Source: Urechis unicinctus
Taxonomy: Eukaryota > Annelida > Polychaeta > Xenopneusta > Urechidae
NCBI GenBank assembly: GCA_034190875.2
Contig: CM067345.1
Span: 26,382,853 to 26,446,852 of the forward strand
Direction: 5' to 3'
DNA: 64,000 nucleotides
Position 1 is the first letter of the stretch, and every line of letters starts with the position of its first letter. Positions 1 through 64,000 of this stretch are shown piece by piece. Both the position numbers and the translations under genes were made by a program. The notes beneath the pieces are model-generated. The model made no database searches and had not been told where the DNA came from. It worked only from the letters and a program-made list of their open reading frames with translations.

Positions 1-2039
1 GACGACTATGCTACTTTCATTGCTGTTCATATTCATTTCTTGACAGGGATATTTGATTTTCATATCCATTTGCTTGCTGTGCGTGTCTGTGTGGTTTCAC
101 TTTCCCTTAAAACTGAGAACAAACATATAATTTGTTTTGCATGATTTTCCTTCAGTAAACCTTCTCAATCAGATTTATCAAAGAAAAGACCAGAGTAAGT
201 AAAATAATTATATCAAATATACTATTCCATTGTTGCTATTCCCACATTTCATAATTTAATATGCAAAATGTATTACAATTATTATTTTACCACATTATAT
301 GAGTTCCAATATGTAATATGTAGGTGTGTCTCCACAAGAAAGTGTATGTAGAAATTGCATTTTGTTGGTGAGCTTTCTTTGTTAACTCTGTAGTGGTGCA
401 GAGAATGGACCTGGGAATGCTAAAAGATCCAAGGTGGTGTAAGGTACTGGACTGATCAATATCAGGTGTGTACTTGTTTGAGCCTCCCTGTGAAATAATT
501 GATTCTCTTATCCCCCTATTATTGATAAATCTGTACGTGCAGTATGATTTGTAATTTATCACAGCTCATATCTCATAGTTAACAACACATGGTTGAAACA
601 TTGAATAAATATACAGGGTGTATATATATTTTTATAGCGTTTTAGTTTTCTCTATTTCAGAAGACTGGCGTTGTTTCTTCTCGGACATGGCTTCGCTGGC
701 TGCTTAATTGATCATGTTTATCAGGAGCTAAGATCTTAATTTGGTCAGTATAGGCTCCAGATGTGAAAATAAGCTAGATGTTATTTGGTTAAATTACTTA
801 AATATATTCAAATGAGGAATGATGCACATATAAAAACAATATCATGCCAATGTTCTTGAGGAAATGTAAATTTTAATTTTTATTGCTTACATGGAAGAAT
901 TATATGTACATTTCCAATGTAACAACACACATGGAATTCGATCTGATAATAACATAGGAATCTGCAAAACTGCAAATGACATACATATAAAGAGGTGATG
1001 AACTCATAACTTGTACGGAGGGGTGACCAGGATGGTATTTGTTACTTGATAATTTATGTGGTGTATTTGATTAATTGTGATATTGCAAGTGCTTAGGTCC
1101 AACTTCAGCTGGCAGCTATTTTCAATTGAACTGGACAGATGTTGATGGTTTGTATCTGTTTGCATGTAAAGTATGATTTTATGAATATTAAAGGGATGCA
1201 TTGAACTATTTTGCTTTGATTTGCAAATTGTTGATGTTTGGTTTTTGCTTGGCCGTTCCATGAACTGATTAGATGTTCAAGTATCCTACTAATCATAATT
1301 TAGGTTGAATAATTAATGATTCCGACATCTTTTTTTAACTTGACTTGTTGATGAATCTAGTCGGCCAGTAAATATTTTCTCACAAAACTGCTGGTACAAA
1401 TACCAGGAAAGCTCAAAATTATTTTTAGACCTGATTTTTAAGAAGTGATGAACAATGGTTTAAATATGACCTGTGGGTAAATGAAATAGTTATCTCCAGC
1501 TATATCAATAGTGAATGTCATAATGTATCAAACTAAGTGCATAAGGTCCTGATTTTGTAAGCATTACAAATTTGTTAAATCTCAATATCTGAAATATGTT
1601 TTTTTCCAGCGGTCTTTCATTGTTGTTTGTAAATTCTTTGGTTGTGTGCACCATTGGCATCTGAGTTTTCTCTTAAGTTCTCTGTGCTGTAGATTTTGCT
1701 CTGTACAGAATAAAATCAATCACAGAATGTGGTTCATATTTGGTTTTTGATAGTCATTCAGACACTTGTTTTGAAGTTCTCCAAGTTACTTTATAACTTT
1801 GAAAGATTGCATTAAATTCAATCAAGAGCTCTTAGCTAATCTCAGAGGGTTAACTACAAGACGTGCGGTGGGTAAGAAATGGAGTGAAACGCCTGTCATC
1901 AGGTAGTACATAGGGTTATTGATCCAACAACGGGAGGGGGCGGGGAGTTTGCGTCTTTTAAAGATGTGGACGCATCTTGAATTCCATGTGATATTAAGAG
2001 ACACTATGAGAAAGCAACACAGGTGGCCGGTTCACAAAT

Positions 2040-2185
2040 TTTATCGAGCGGAGTCGCGAGTGAGCCCTCTTGGGGTAGCTATAAGCAGTCCAATGACAAA
2101 CATCAGGGTTTATAACCTTGATGAGCGGGAGCGCAGCTCACATACTTGGTTTGATAGGGGTAGCTATAAGCCCTGTGATGCTATG
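2040..2185 (+). repeat. Fragment of an unclassified dispersed repeat
   Basis: The motif GGGGTAGCTATAAG occurs at about 2072-2085 and again at 2157-2170. A longer form, about 25 bases at 2061-2085 beginning TGAGCCC, recurs with few mismatches on the opposite strand at 35351-35375 inside a VPS13 intron. The block is richer in GC than its surroundings, which fits inserted DNA. I cannot assign it to a known SINE or MITE family, and I could not fix its ends. Confidence 0.35.
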
Positions 2186-2616
2186 CTAGGCAAGTTACCT
2201 CGACCCCTATGCTTCGCTTATCCTATATCACCTCTACAGCGCGGACATGAGAGATCGGAAACGGTAAACAGTGTGGATGCTTTCAGAGGCTAAGTTCCTT
2301 GCCTAATCCTATGCTCTTTCTCTTAAACTGTTTTACATCAGTTTACACCTATCTTAGCAACTCCTTTATCAGTTCGCATCTGCCTATAAATGTAAGTAAT
2401 TGTTACTCATTACAAATGATAAGATGGAAAGAAAACTAACTGTAGTTGGTTATGTTTTATTTTGGGACTTTGTCTTTGGATTCAATCAATGAAGTTGTGG
2501 ATAGGACTATCATAGTAAACCACGCTTCCATTAAGAATTCAGCGTTAGGTTTTCAATTCGTTTGATATAGGTCTAGTTACCACATTGAGCAACCTCCTTC
2601 TCTTCAACCCCCTAAA

Positions 2617-2636
2617 CCCCCCCCCCCCCCCCCCCC
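2617..2636 (+). repeat. Poly(C) run of 20
   Basis: An uninterrupted run of C lies about 200 bases upstream of the ALKBH3 start codon. Similar G or C homopolymers occur at 20957-20971, 27867-27879, 56352-56403 and 63499-63515, so such runs are a habit of this genome. Exact lengths are unreliable in most sequencing methods. Confidence 0.9.
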
Positions 2637-2843
2637 AAATGGTTTCACGCTCCTAAAGATAGCCGGTGAAATTGCTACCTCTATCAATATTGTCAACAAT
2701 ATGGCGTTGGGAATGTATGTGTAAATAAACAAACGCATCATTTCTTCCTACGGTCAAGACAAGCGTCTCATTTTGACATCAGATGAGGCCATAACAGTTG
2801 TTTGGAATTTGGATGTAAGTTATTACCTCAATAAACAGTTGGT

Positions 2844-5840
2844 ATGAGTCAGAATAAACGCAGGCAAGCTAGAGTCCAGGGAGGATGGGCTGCCTCATCA
2901 AAGCCAACTCGATCTGATGCCGCCAAACCGAAAATGCCGTCACCGCCTGCTTGGATATGTAAGACGGTTGACAGCCCTACAAAAGAAAAGTTTGTGTACC
3001 AAGAAACCGAGGAGGTAGGCGCTCTGGTACTGTTATGTAAATTTATATAATTGCCACGTAAACTTCGAGTTGTCAACCAATCAATCCCATGTCATCAGCT
3101 GGTCATAGACATAGACTACACAATGCATACTAGACTAGGTACTATTAGAACTATTAATTATATTATATTATTTGTACATATAGGGCAAATGTAATATGTT
3201 CAACACTTTAGTTGATTGTTGGGTGAGTGCTAATGAAATCTTCAATGAAAAAAGCTGCTGTTGTCATCAGGTCATGTCGTTTTCAGGAATCAAAGAGAAA
3301 CCTAAAGAAAAAGTAATCGAGTGAGTATAATCTGTCACACCCTCAGTCTGGTCACTGTTAGCCCTACAGGACATCTACGTTATAATTAAATCAAGTGTCC
3401 CTGCAGGGCTAGGTCACTGTGTAAGTTACCACACCCGTGATGATTTTTGAAGATTTGGATGCCAGCAGAAATGAAATATTGAGAGTTGTAAGCTAAGTGA
3501 AGATGCTATGGGGAGACTGATTAAGTTTTGTTCAGTATCTAGGCCCATAATGTGTTTATATGTTAATTTATATATGTGAATGAGATTTGACTTTGGCCAT
3601 CAACTTAACATTATTCTTGTCACTTAAACTCTTTTATTTTGAGTTGTAACATTGTCATCATTTCAGGAAATCTGGTGTGGTAGATATTAGCAATGAACCA
3701 AGTGGTGTTTCAAGGGTTCGGTTGTTTACAAACTTCATTGAAGCAAAGGAATGTGATTGGATGTATGAACAACTAATCCATGAACTACCATGGCGTCAGA
3801 GGAGTGATCGTAAAGAAGGCATAGAATACTTGCAGCCTCGTTTGACAGCGTGGTTTGGTGATCACCCATACGCTTACTCAGGTGTCACACATCAAGCTAA
3901 TACCAATGTACGTGATTAACACTTCATGATAGCCATTGTTGATAGTTTGCTTGATTATCTCTCATGAATATCAGTTGTAATTGTTAAAAAGATAATATAT
4001 AAATTGATTACTAGGTGCTATTATTTATAACAATGTGTTAGAAAAGATGCACCACACAGTATCAGTATTTTACAATCTGGAATCTCATCAAATTGTTCTT
4101 GACCTTCAAATGAAATCATTTCCAGTGGAGCCCTTTACTTGTAGCATTGAAGGACAGATTGGAAGAAACAACAGGCTTCAAATTCAATTCAATGCTTGCC
4201 AATTTATACCAAGATGGTCATGACCATCTCCCATGGCATTCTGATGACGAGGCCACACTAGGACCACATCCTACCATAGCATCCCTCTCTTTTGGCGATT
4301 CTAGAACATTTGAACTGAGGAAGAAACCCTCTCATGTATTTTAATTTGTTTTGCATTCCCTTAACTGAATTTCAAATATTCCCCTTGCCATATGGATTGG
4401 AACAGACTATTCATCCCCATCGATTTCTTTGTTGGTTTTGAAGGAGTTAAAAGGAGAGGCAAGGGAAGAAGCTTTCAAATGCAGTCAGCATGTGAAGATT
4501 CCCCTTGTGGCTGGCTCACTGCTCATCATGGAAGGGACCACACAAGAGGACTGGCAGGTAGGAATTCAACACCTGTACTCATGGTTGTGTGATTGCATTG
4601 TATATAATAGCAGATTCAATCAGAAAAAGGTTTTAATCTCTGTATAAAAATCCACAAGTCTTGTCTTCATGTGTTGTAGTTCCATGCAACCAATTCATTT
4701 TTTAGCTCTGCTGTTCAGCAAAGCTTATCATATACATTGCGTCTGTCTGTCCATCTGTTCGTAAACTTTGATGGCACGTTTTGTTACTTAGCAACCTAGC
4801 AGCCCCACATCATACATGAACTTCTCTTATATTAATATCATTTTGTAAACTAAAAAATCAGCTCTGTTTGACCGTTAACCCCCGGGTTATAGATATAGAA
4901 CTGATCTGAAATCTCTTGTTCAATGTTAACCCAATAGGCAATTGTATCTACTGTTTCTTAGCCATTCATACACCTATAGCTATTTCTTTCAAGTCAAATT
5001 ATTATGCTTAAGGACCTTTAGCAAGAGAGATTATATATGAACTTGACCTTACTTTCAATACCACTGCTTAGAATAAGAAACTTTGAAACTGGTACATATG
5101 AGTGGTCAAAATCCACCCTGAATTACCTTTGACCCCTGAATTATTATTGTAAAACCACATGGGGGAGCACATTTACAAATAAAGCAAGCAAGCAGCATGA
5201 ACCTTTCTTATATTGATGGGTCTTTGTGAAAGAAAAAAATCAGCCCTACATGACCTTTTACCCTTGAGTTTTTATTGCTCAAACTTATAAAAAATGTAAA
5301 CCCAATGGAGAATTTGAACTGCTGTTTTCAAGCAATCTTGTAATTTCTTTCAAGGCTAAATAAAGTCTGTTGGGATTTTAGATTGAAGAGGTCATTCATG
5401 ACTTTGACATCATTACCAAGGTCACACAATAAATAAGGGATATGTGGTAGATTAATGTGGCATATTTTTTCAATTTAGCTTGTTGAATGTTATAAATGTG
5501 CTTACCAACACATTTTAGCATGTGCTTTTCTTGTGTTGTTCCATAATATGCCAATGTAACATAATTTGGGGGCTCTGTGGCACTTTGAAGTGTGCCATTG
5601 AATACAATGTAAATCTATAAACGTTATGATCAAGTATTGTCTTTAGGTGCAATTAGAAATCTTGCCAAATCAGCGGAGCTTTGGGGGCTATTGTTTTGCA
5701 TTTGTTATGTTCTCTATTGTATTCATAATTCAACGATGGCAATTTTGTTTGTTTTCCAGCATCGAATTAAAAAGGAATATCATGATAGAGGTCCCAGGAT
5801 TAACCTTACCTTTAGAGTCATATATCAGGGAAAATCCTAG
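2844..5840 (+). CDS. ALKBH3: ALKBH3, alpha-ketoglutarate-dependent dioxygenase (complete, 6 exons)
   Basis: Exons are 2844-3014, 3271-3320, 3667-3907, 4126-4335, 4444-4557 and 5760-5840. All introns are GT...AG, and the frame closes to give 288 residues plus TAG; the human protein has 286. The family removes 1-methyladenine and 3-methylcytosine from single-stranded DNA and RNA, using Fe(II) and 2-oxoglutarate, in nucleus and cytosol. The N-terminus reads RRQARVQGGWAA, like the human RRRARVQGAWA segment. The iron ligands are visible: H192-S-D194 in WHSDDE (exon 4) and H263 at the start of exon 6. The 2-oxoglutarate arginines are R275 and R281 in RINLTFR. PRLTAW, IASLSFG, RTFELRKKP and LLIMEG are further family signatures. 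Exon 2 was fixed by frame: only the acceptor at 3269-3270 continues exon 1 without a stop. The start codon is the first ATG giving the conserved N-terminus. The next gene is convergent, so the two do not share this promoter. Confidence 0.95.
4126..4335 (+). CDS. ALKBH3: ALKBH3 exon 4, catalytic core with HxD iron-binding motif
   Basis: This exon encodes 70 residues (155-224) in phase 0. It begins with a tryptophan codon after an acceptor at 4124-4125 and ends before GT at 4336. It holds NLYQDGHDHLPWHSDDE, the nucleotide-facing strand plus the HxD iron ligands, then IASLSFGDSRTFELRKKP, the core beta-strand typical of ALKBH2/3. The donor has a plain GTATTT, weaker than its neighbours. Confidence 0.93.
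4558..5759 (+). other. ALKBH3 intron 5
   Basis: This is a 1.2 kb AT-rich intron. It contains repeated-looking short phrases (for example a segment beginning GTTTGACCGTTAACCC and related text about TGACC plus CCTGAATT), so it may contain old repeat copies. I saw no coding signal or RNA gene in it. Confidence 0.6.
5760..5840 (+). CDS. ALKBH3: ALKBH3 terminal exon (third iron ligand and 2OG-binding arginines)
   Basis: The acceptor TTTTCCAG ends at 5759. The exon encodes 26 residues and TAG. It contains the distal iron histidine (first codon, matching human H257), the KEYH segment and RINLTFR, whose two arginines match human R269 and R275. It is separated from exon 5 by a 1.2 kb intron, the longest in the gene. 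The coding region ends six residues after the final conserved strand, as in other ALKBH3 proteins. Confidence 0.94.
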   Translation, partial: HRIKKEYHDRGPRINLTFRVIYQGKS

Positions 5841-6372
5841 TTTATGGCCTAACAATTTGTGATGCAACTTCTTATATGACCCATAATACTTACATAACCT
5901 TACAACAGCTCCCAATCGTGACCATGATGTATCTTTGATAAATGTTGACTTAAGGATATCTGTGTTATCTACATCTTGTTTGCTCCATCCATCCTCATCA
6001 TGTGATACCTATGTCCTTTGTTTTGGCACAAAAATAGGATTATTTGAAACAGACTTAGCATATACACATGCTTTAGACTTTCTAGTAATTACTTCATGTA
6101 ATCAATCAATTTGATGATTTACCAATTGCGATATTGTGTTTTGTCACATCATTTTGAAATTTGGCATTGAATCTAATCTAAATCGCAAATTTTGCCCTTT
6201 GCATACCTGGTACCTTTTGATTAGAAGTCTAGCATGTTACCCCAGAAAGGTTGCATGCTATATATTGTTACAGATTTAATTGATGTTGCAGCAATTGTTT
6301 TCATGGGTTTGAGGCTGGCATTGATAGATGCTCTATGCAATATGGTAGAAGGTGTGATGAATAATGCCAAAT

Positions 6373-6382
6373 AATAAATAAA
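6373..6382 (+). terminator. Candidate ALKBH3 poly(A) signals
   Basis: Two overlapping AATAAA hexamers lie about 530 nt after the ALKBH3 stop codon. They are the first clear canonical signals I found downstream on the plus strand. A cDNA or 3' end read is needed to confirm use. Confidence 0.45.
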
Positions 6383-8229
6383 TCTGGAACACATGTATTA
6401 TTTAAATACAAGTCCACAAAGTTATTGCAACAAAATATATTCAACATTTGTGCCCATTGGCTCATACATCAGTCTATGACATCTGTTGTTTCATGTTCAC
6501 CTTGAACCTATCCTCCCTATCTACAGACACATTCCTGACAACATCACCCAGTTAAGAGCTAGCTAACAGCACAGCACAGTACAACAGACAATCTTACACA
6601 TGTCTCTCTGTTAGATATACGGCTATATAGACTCTGTATGATACACAACACAAGTATTGCACATCAACAAATCAAAGAGAATACCACCTTCGCCTATATT
6701 CTTTGACAAACAATATACCATAAAATATCCCCCATGGTGGCAGTTGGATCAGCTTCTGCAAGGTTTGGCAGGATCACAATACAGCATGAAAGTCTTAACA
6801 GACAGCTCAAATAATTCCATATATTTTCTCTCTGCAGGCAGAATTTTAATGTAGTCAATCAAATTAGGTCACTTAAATTCAAAAGATTAACCATGCAAAT
6901 TCCATTGGAGGTAAATAACAAAGAGCTAGAACCTAATAACTTGTAACAGATTGCAAATTGGTGCTTGTTGATTGATTTAAACATAACAGGAAATACGAGC
7001 CATAACTTTGGAACCATAACATCATCACTGATAATGAATATCACTACCAATCTATTAACAATGTCTTCATAGCTGATACTCCAAGTTTCTACTACAGTAT
7101 AGGCTAATCACAGCTACACATACACACTGACACACATATATATATATGCATATGGAACACATGAATTGTGATAAGATCAATGGTTGTCTGTCATTTCTTA
7201 CAAGCATTATTTTACTCCACTAGATGTAACATTAACTGAACAAGGCTAGTGATATCTTGTCAGGTCAACTGTAAAGCTTGTAGTGAAAGTTGAATTTGAT
7301 TAGGTGGTAATATAGATATATACTTACTGTCGTTAATAATGATTAGGTTATAATAAAACGTATAAAGTATTCTTGCAGCAAATATATAGTGAATAACGTA
7401 ACAATACTTCAAGCAACAATGTTTTGTTTTGTTGTCCATTAGACACGATTGTGAACATACTGTACTTCAGTGTGATACCAGGCATGACATCACAAGGTAG
7501 GGTGTTGATTGGTCACCAGTTGACCTGTGCCAATTATTACTCGTCCAATCACAATTCTTCACATGGCTGGTCATTATGGGGGTCATCAGCTGACAAGACA
7601 AACAGTGGACAACTGACAATGATACCCCATGCAAATTGGCTGGGTCATCATCTGAGTTGTTTTGATGTTGATTTAGAGATAATGGAGGATTAATGTTATT
7701 TGAATGCATGTATCTCAAGGGTATCATAGAGCTACAATTCTGTTGTATTGTAGTCATATAACTCTAAACACAAAGAATCAACACCAAGTGTAGAGAACCA
7801 CAGCAACCACTGCACACCTGAATAATAATAGTGATATTTGCAATGTCAGATTTTGCATGTTATACGTATTCTCTGTATCCACCAGTGATGTCATAACTTG
7901 ATCTTATAGACAAAACAGCAATGTCAGATGATTATAACACATTTCAATCTACTATTAATACTTCAGAGACATAATTATTACCAATATAACTTTTGAACAT
8001 GGACGAGATTCTAAGAACACAACAATAATAACTCCAGCAACATGAGTCTAGTGTTTTCCTGTCCAAACTATATTGGAAATCACTAATCCACTTAATTGGG
8101 GTCCCAATCTCTGTCGTTATGTAAAGATCTATCTCCTCAGCTGTAGGGTAGATATTGTAGGAGGGTTGGTGCTCTTGATAAGGAACCAATTAGTCAAGTG
8201 CCATGAAGAGGTTTATATCTAAGTTGGTT

Positions 8230-8235
8230 TTTATT
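8230..8235 (-). terminator. Candidate VPS13 poly(A) signal
   Basis: On the minus strand AATAAA occurs about 295 nt beyond the most distal candidate VPS13 stop codon. It is a reasonable position for the 3' end of the transcript. It is only a hexamer match, so confidence is limited. Confidence 0.35.
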
Positions 8236-8528
8236 AACCAAATACTGAGCAGATAAAATCAGCCTTTCTAGGACATCAGATGGTGTTTTCCGTCTTATAT
8301 AACAGATGCATAAGCAGAAAAAAAGGAAGTTAAAAATTACCAGCATACCTCGGTGCACTTCAAGCCTCACTTCCTATCCACAGGTAGTAACGAGCATTAC
8401 AGTGTCTGATGTCTCATTCCTAACTTCTCTTAATTATCATCAACAATATGTACCAAGTATGTGACTAATGTCTAGGTTTTAACAGCTGTTTAACCAATAT
8501 AGAAGATGTATCATTTGGTGCAAATCAC

Positions 8529-60576
<52,048 letters not shown>

Positions 60577-61187
60577 AGCGACAGGTGATGGATGCTGATT
60601 GCTTGACTATGTAATCCTATCTGTCCACAATTCTCTACATCAATCTCAGTGTCTGCCCAGTAAGTCGCAGTGGCGTACAACTAGCATTTACTGACGTCGA
60701 GTCCCGCAAATAGTAACATCATCAATCGGATGTCCTTCCTCAACAACAGCCGAGATAACAAGCTACACTATTCATTCCTCGTCGACTTTAACTAAAATGC
60801 TGAGTTTGTTGCGTAGACATGGCACAAAATAACACCGCCGATTGTCAACGCGTTCTGTGGGTCGGCGGTGAGCATCGCTTGTTGGGCGTTCTGAGGCTAA
60901 CGAATCCTGGGTGTGTAGGCAACGTCAGAGCAGGCGTTCCATATTCCTCTCATTACTAATGCATTAGCGACTGGGGTAGACTTCGTCCGAATGACCACTG
61001 GCCACCACTCACCCTGCTCTCACAGACCTGCACCCAAGACAAGTGTGGCAAGACGTCCATACACCTCTCGACATCAACCTTGTGTTCAGAGGAATACAGC
61101 GGCGGTGGCGAGGGGGACAAACACTATACACGAAGATTCTCTTCGCCTCCGTAGAGCCGCCGGCCGCTGTCCCATTGATCTCACCAG

Positions 61188-61296
61188 TAAGTCCTCCCGT
61201 ACGGCTAAGGTCGTTCGTGCGCGCCGTTGTGTTCACTCCCTCCAAATATATGGAAACCTCAGGGTACTCGTTGACAGGTGCTCCACTCAGAGATCT
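61188..61296 (-). CDS. Possible exon of an unidentified upstream gene
   Basis: On the minus strand TTTACAG precedes ATCTCTGAGTGGAGC and the frame runs NEYPEVSIYLEGVNTTART to a GTGAGA donor after TTACTG. The codon use looks plausible and both splice signals are good. I do not recognise the product and see no partner exon, so this could be chance. Confidence 0.2.
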
Positions 61297-62341
61297 GTAA
61301 AGCAATCAATACAAGGCTAATCACAACGGCATCTGAGCAAGGTGTGAGTGAGCCATGCTGCGCGATTCAACACCTACGTGCACTGCGTCTCACCAGGGTA
61401 TATTTCCGTATGATTCCCTGAATATGTGTTCACAACGCATTAACCGCCTTCCGGAACTACAAAGTTGATCCTAAGTTCACTTGGGTGTCCCTCCCATTGC
61501 ACACGTGACAAAATACATGACATGCATCAGTCAATAAATAACTAGTTCAACCATAACCATCTAAAATCTGCTGAGTGGTGTTACGTTACTCTCACTTGCT
61601 CACTACACGGCTCAGTATCGTACGAGCTACAGCGAGAACAGGTGCCCGTAAACAAACGCCCCCGTCACCCATTCAAATAACTCCATACCAACCATCCGCG
61701 ACGTATATTACCAAAAGAAGAGACGTTTTTGGCGGAGCTTTGTTTACGGAAATAGTCACGTGCCCAGGTTCAGAATCAATGTCGTTGAATAGCGGAACCG
61801 GATCTTACGACAATATCGGCCAACAACAGCCCACTGATATGCAACAGTAACAATATCAAAGCATCATTCTCCCGGCAATCTAACACACCTTGTGTGCAGG
61901 TGTCACGGCGGATTATCCATACCTATGGCTAGACAATCTACGGAAACGCCCAGCCGGATGTTGATATGTCTCCACTCTGCTTGTCGCTATATGCAGTACA
62001 TGCTGTACTTTTTGACAGGCTCGTTTGACATGTATTTACATTTATTTGCCGTCCGCATGGGGGTGCGTCAGGTCGTGTGCGCCTGGGTTCGATCTAGCCT
62101 GTTGCAGCAGAGTCTGATAAATAAGTACTCTTTTAACAACAATTTTAAATAGCACAAGTGCAGCAGGGTATTCAATGTAACTCACCTGATATCCGCTTCA
62201 GTTGTAAGACTATTTATTACTCGACCGGACCAGACGGTTATATACTGCAAGTTATGCCCGATTACATAAGCAAAAACCCCTCCATAATCGCTCATCAGAT
62301 TTCGTCCGGTTTTTCCGATGATCTGTTGCTGTTTCCAGACA

Positions 62342-62503
62342 ATGGTTAATGACGACAGGAAGGATGACACGCGCGATGACGACCCGAGCTACAGCCCAAT
62401 ACGGAAAATGAAAGCGCTGGCACTGACTTCCCCTCAGCGCATGACCACTGACTATATTTGTTTTTCTGACATGATCGGGGCGCGATTGTGGACGATGTTG
62501 TGA
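62342..62503 (+). CDS. Possible small first exon or short ORF
   Basis: An ATG-initiated frame of 53 codons (MVNDDRKDDTRDDDPSYSPI then RKMKALALT) ends TGA and is followed at once by a donor-like GGTAACTG. It lies in the CpG-richer upstream region, divergent from VPS13, so it could belong to a gene that continues beyond the window. There is no homology I recognise. Confidence 0.18.
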   Translation: MVNDDRKDDTRDDDPSYSPIRKMKALALTSPQRMTTDYICFSDMIGARLWTML

Positions 62504-64000
62504 GGTAACTGTGCCAGGAAAGTTTTCTTGTGTGAGCTGGAGTGCGAGGGGGGGGGGGTGAGGGGGGATGGCATTGGGCAAACGGTCTGCATGACCTCAG
62601 TTGTTCCTCACTAAAGGTGGGATGCGGATTTAGCTTGAACGCCTCGGCATTGATTGGTGGGGGTCAGGTCCTGCTGATATAAACACTCCCTACCTATGGT
62701 CTACATTCACGAATAGATTTAATCACAGACACACAGGCATCCCACTCCCAAACACGCATGGATACATGGACATAGCAATTCACTCATCAACCATCGCACC
62801 TTGGCAGAATTAGGCCTGGTTTCACTGCGAGGCCAAGTTTACATTTGGCGCAGCGCACTCAAGTTATACCTAGATCTGTGACCAAGAGCCATTGACTTTT
62901 ATTATCAGGGAGATTATATTACAATAATGAAGTATATCGTTGATGGGCTTGTGCTTTTACTTATTGATGTCATTTCATTACATCGATAATCAACTGAAGT
63001 ACGGTTATCATTCGTTATCAGACACGTGCACCTCATACCAAGCGAAGGCACGAGATCACTGTACCCGGGTCGATGAGAGAACGACTTGCCCGATTTGCGG
63101 CTCAATACTAGATGTAAGTGAAGCATTATGGTGGGAGTGGCGGCAGAGAAAATACCGCCTCTGATTATTTCGCGCCTCTAAACCAGCGGTCCACCCGTGT
63201 ACAAACACGTAGCTAGACACAGGGTATTGAACTACTTAGTTAAGGTCATGTAAACAGTGCAATGAATAATATAATTATTTGTGTCAGCAACGTGTCCGTG
63301 TCGTTCAGTACTTTCCACTAGACAAGCCTAACTGCACATGCCTTTGTGAGAGGATGGTCACTAAACCCACTTCTTGGTCACAGGCCTTATGAACATTGCA
63401 TATCTCCGCAACTCACAATTTTAAGATGTCCATCAATCAGGTTGGGATCAAATAAGCGAAAGTTGCAGAGAAATTGGAGGAGGGAGGATGGGTGTGGTGG
63501 GGGGGGGGGGGGGGGTGCAGCTGGGGGCGGGGCGGCTGGTGTCTAGGCAGAGGCTATTGACCCAAGGTCAGTAGGTTGCTGAATGCACTCATCATCATGG
63601 CTTGGATAAGCTATTCCGACTTGTCCTAAATTAGGGCTCAAAATGTTCATCGAAGATAATTTTATGTTCAAGTGAGCTTTTGTATCCACCATGACTTCTT
63701 ATAAGCGACCAGTAACAAACACCTGTTACATGTGGTATGATTAACATGAAAGCACATCACGTCAGAGACCCCAGTTGGACGCGCGACGATAGTTATCCGT
63801 CGCGAGAAGAAACTAGAATCTTCCGGTTGATACCATATCTGTATTAGCGCCCACCCCCCAAAGACCACAATCACTACAAATAGAAAACACCAAATCCAAC
63901 GCTATGACCACAGCAGTGACTTCTAGGCAGCTGAATGATGTCTAACATACGCCCCCGCCTAATGACCCAACACTCACTCTTAACCGTTACTTACCATACA

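Larger units (their letters stand above)
1..2843. other. Intergenic region upstream of ALKBH3
   Basis: I found no exon I can support in this stretch. Short open frames exist but show no family resemblance and no splice structure. The DNA is AT-rich apart from a GC-richer block at about 1860-2290, which looks like part of a dispersed repeat, and a run of 20 C at 2617-2636. The ALKBH3 promoter and 5' UTR should lie in the last few hundred bases, but I could not identify a core promoter element with confidence. Confidence 0.5.
5841..8528. other. Region between convergent ALKBH3 and VPS13 3' ends
   Basis: ALKBH3 (+) and VPS13 (-) point toward each other with about 2.7 kb between stop codons. The stretch should contain both 3' UTRs. 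It is AT-rich, includes a short TA-rich tract near 7136-7148, and has only short unsupported open frames. I saw no additional gene. Confidence 0.6.
60577..64000. other. Upstream flank of VPS13
   Basis: The VPS13 promoter and 5' UTR should lie in the first few hundred bases. The stretch at about 60.8-62.6 kb is richer in GC and CpG than the rest of the window, as expected near a promoter. I could not identify a TATA box or initiator with confidence. A G-rich run (62549-62560) and a run of 17 G (63499-63515) occur. Two weak exon-like signals are listed separately. Confidence 0.5.

Noticed and set aside
1919-2293. A 124-codon plus-strand frame upstream of ALKBH3
   Set aside because: It crosses the dispersed repeat fragment and resembles no protein family.
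62080-62110. GGGTTCGATC resembling a tRNA T-loop
   Set aside because: The surrounding bases do not fold into a tRNA and no A box lies at the right distance.

Overview
The window is nuclear DNA from an animal, most likely a marine invertebrate. Both protein-coding genes are metazoan families and both are rich in introns with GT...AG junctions. Introns and intergenic DNA are AT-rich and loaded with minisatellites, a long TA repeat and several long poly(G)/poly(C) runs. A tyrosine-recombinase retrotransposon of a type known from aquatic invertebrates and fish is present. I cannot name the phylum. I saw no rRNA gene, convincing tRNA gene or CRISPR array.

Layout. 1-2843: intergenic, with a poly(C) run and a piece of dispersed repeat. 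2844-5840 (+): a complete six-exon ALKBH3 gene, an Fe(II)/2-oxoglutarate DNA/RNA demethylase of 288 residues. 5841-8528: the space between two convergent gene 3' ends. 8529-60576 (-): a complete VPS13A/C-type gene (bridge-like lipid transfer protein) of about 79 exons and roughly 3,500 residues, running from its start codon at 60576 to a last exon near 8.5 kb. Almost every exon was placed by homology together with splice sites and a consistent reading frame. 60577-64000: upstream or promoter side of VPS13, with no secure gene.

Inside the VPS13 gene, an intron between two exons of the adaptor-binding domain holds a 6.85 kb Ngaro-like retrotransposon (15099-21948, minus strand, same orientation as the host gene). 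It has split direct repeats (A1 - ORFs - B1 A2 B2). Its ORFs are an SGNH-hydrolase-like protein, a Gag-like protein with a Cys/His cluster, reverse transcriptase-RNase H, and a tyrosine recombinase broken by one frameshift. One end lies about six nucleotides from the host 5' splice site and leaves that site readable. A series of short hairpin-forming motifs occupies the region downstream of the recombinase.

Other points of note. Three independent tandem duplications copy a VPS13 5' splice site or the start of the intron behind it (exons 3, 39 and 60). A phospho-FFAT-like motif sits where VPS13A/C carry their VAP-binding motif. One 90-nt intron is open in frame. The last exon seems to need a frameshift to encode the family's C-terminal helix. 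A run of 52 G lies in intron 2.
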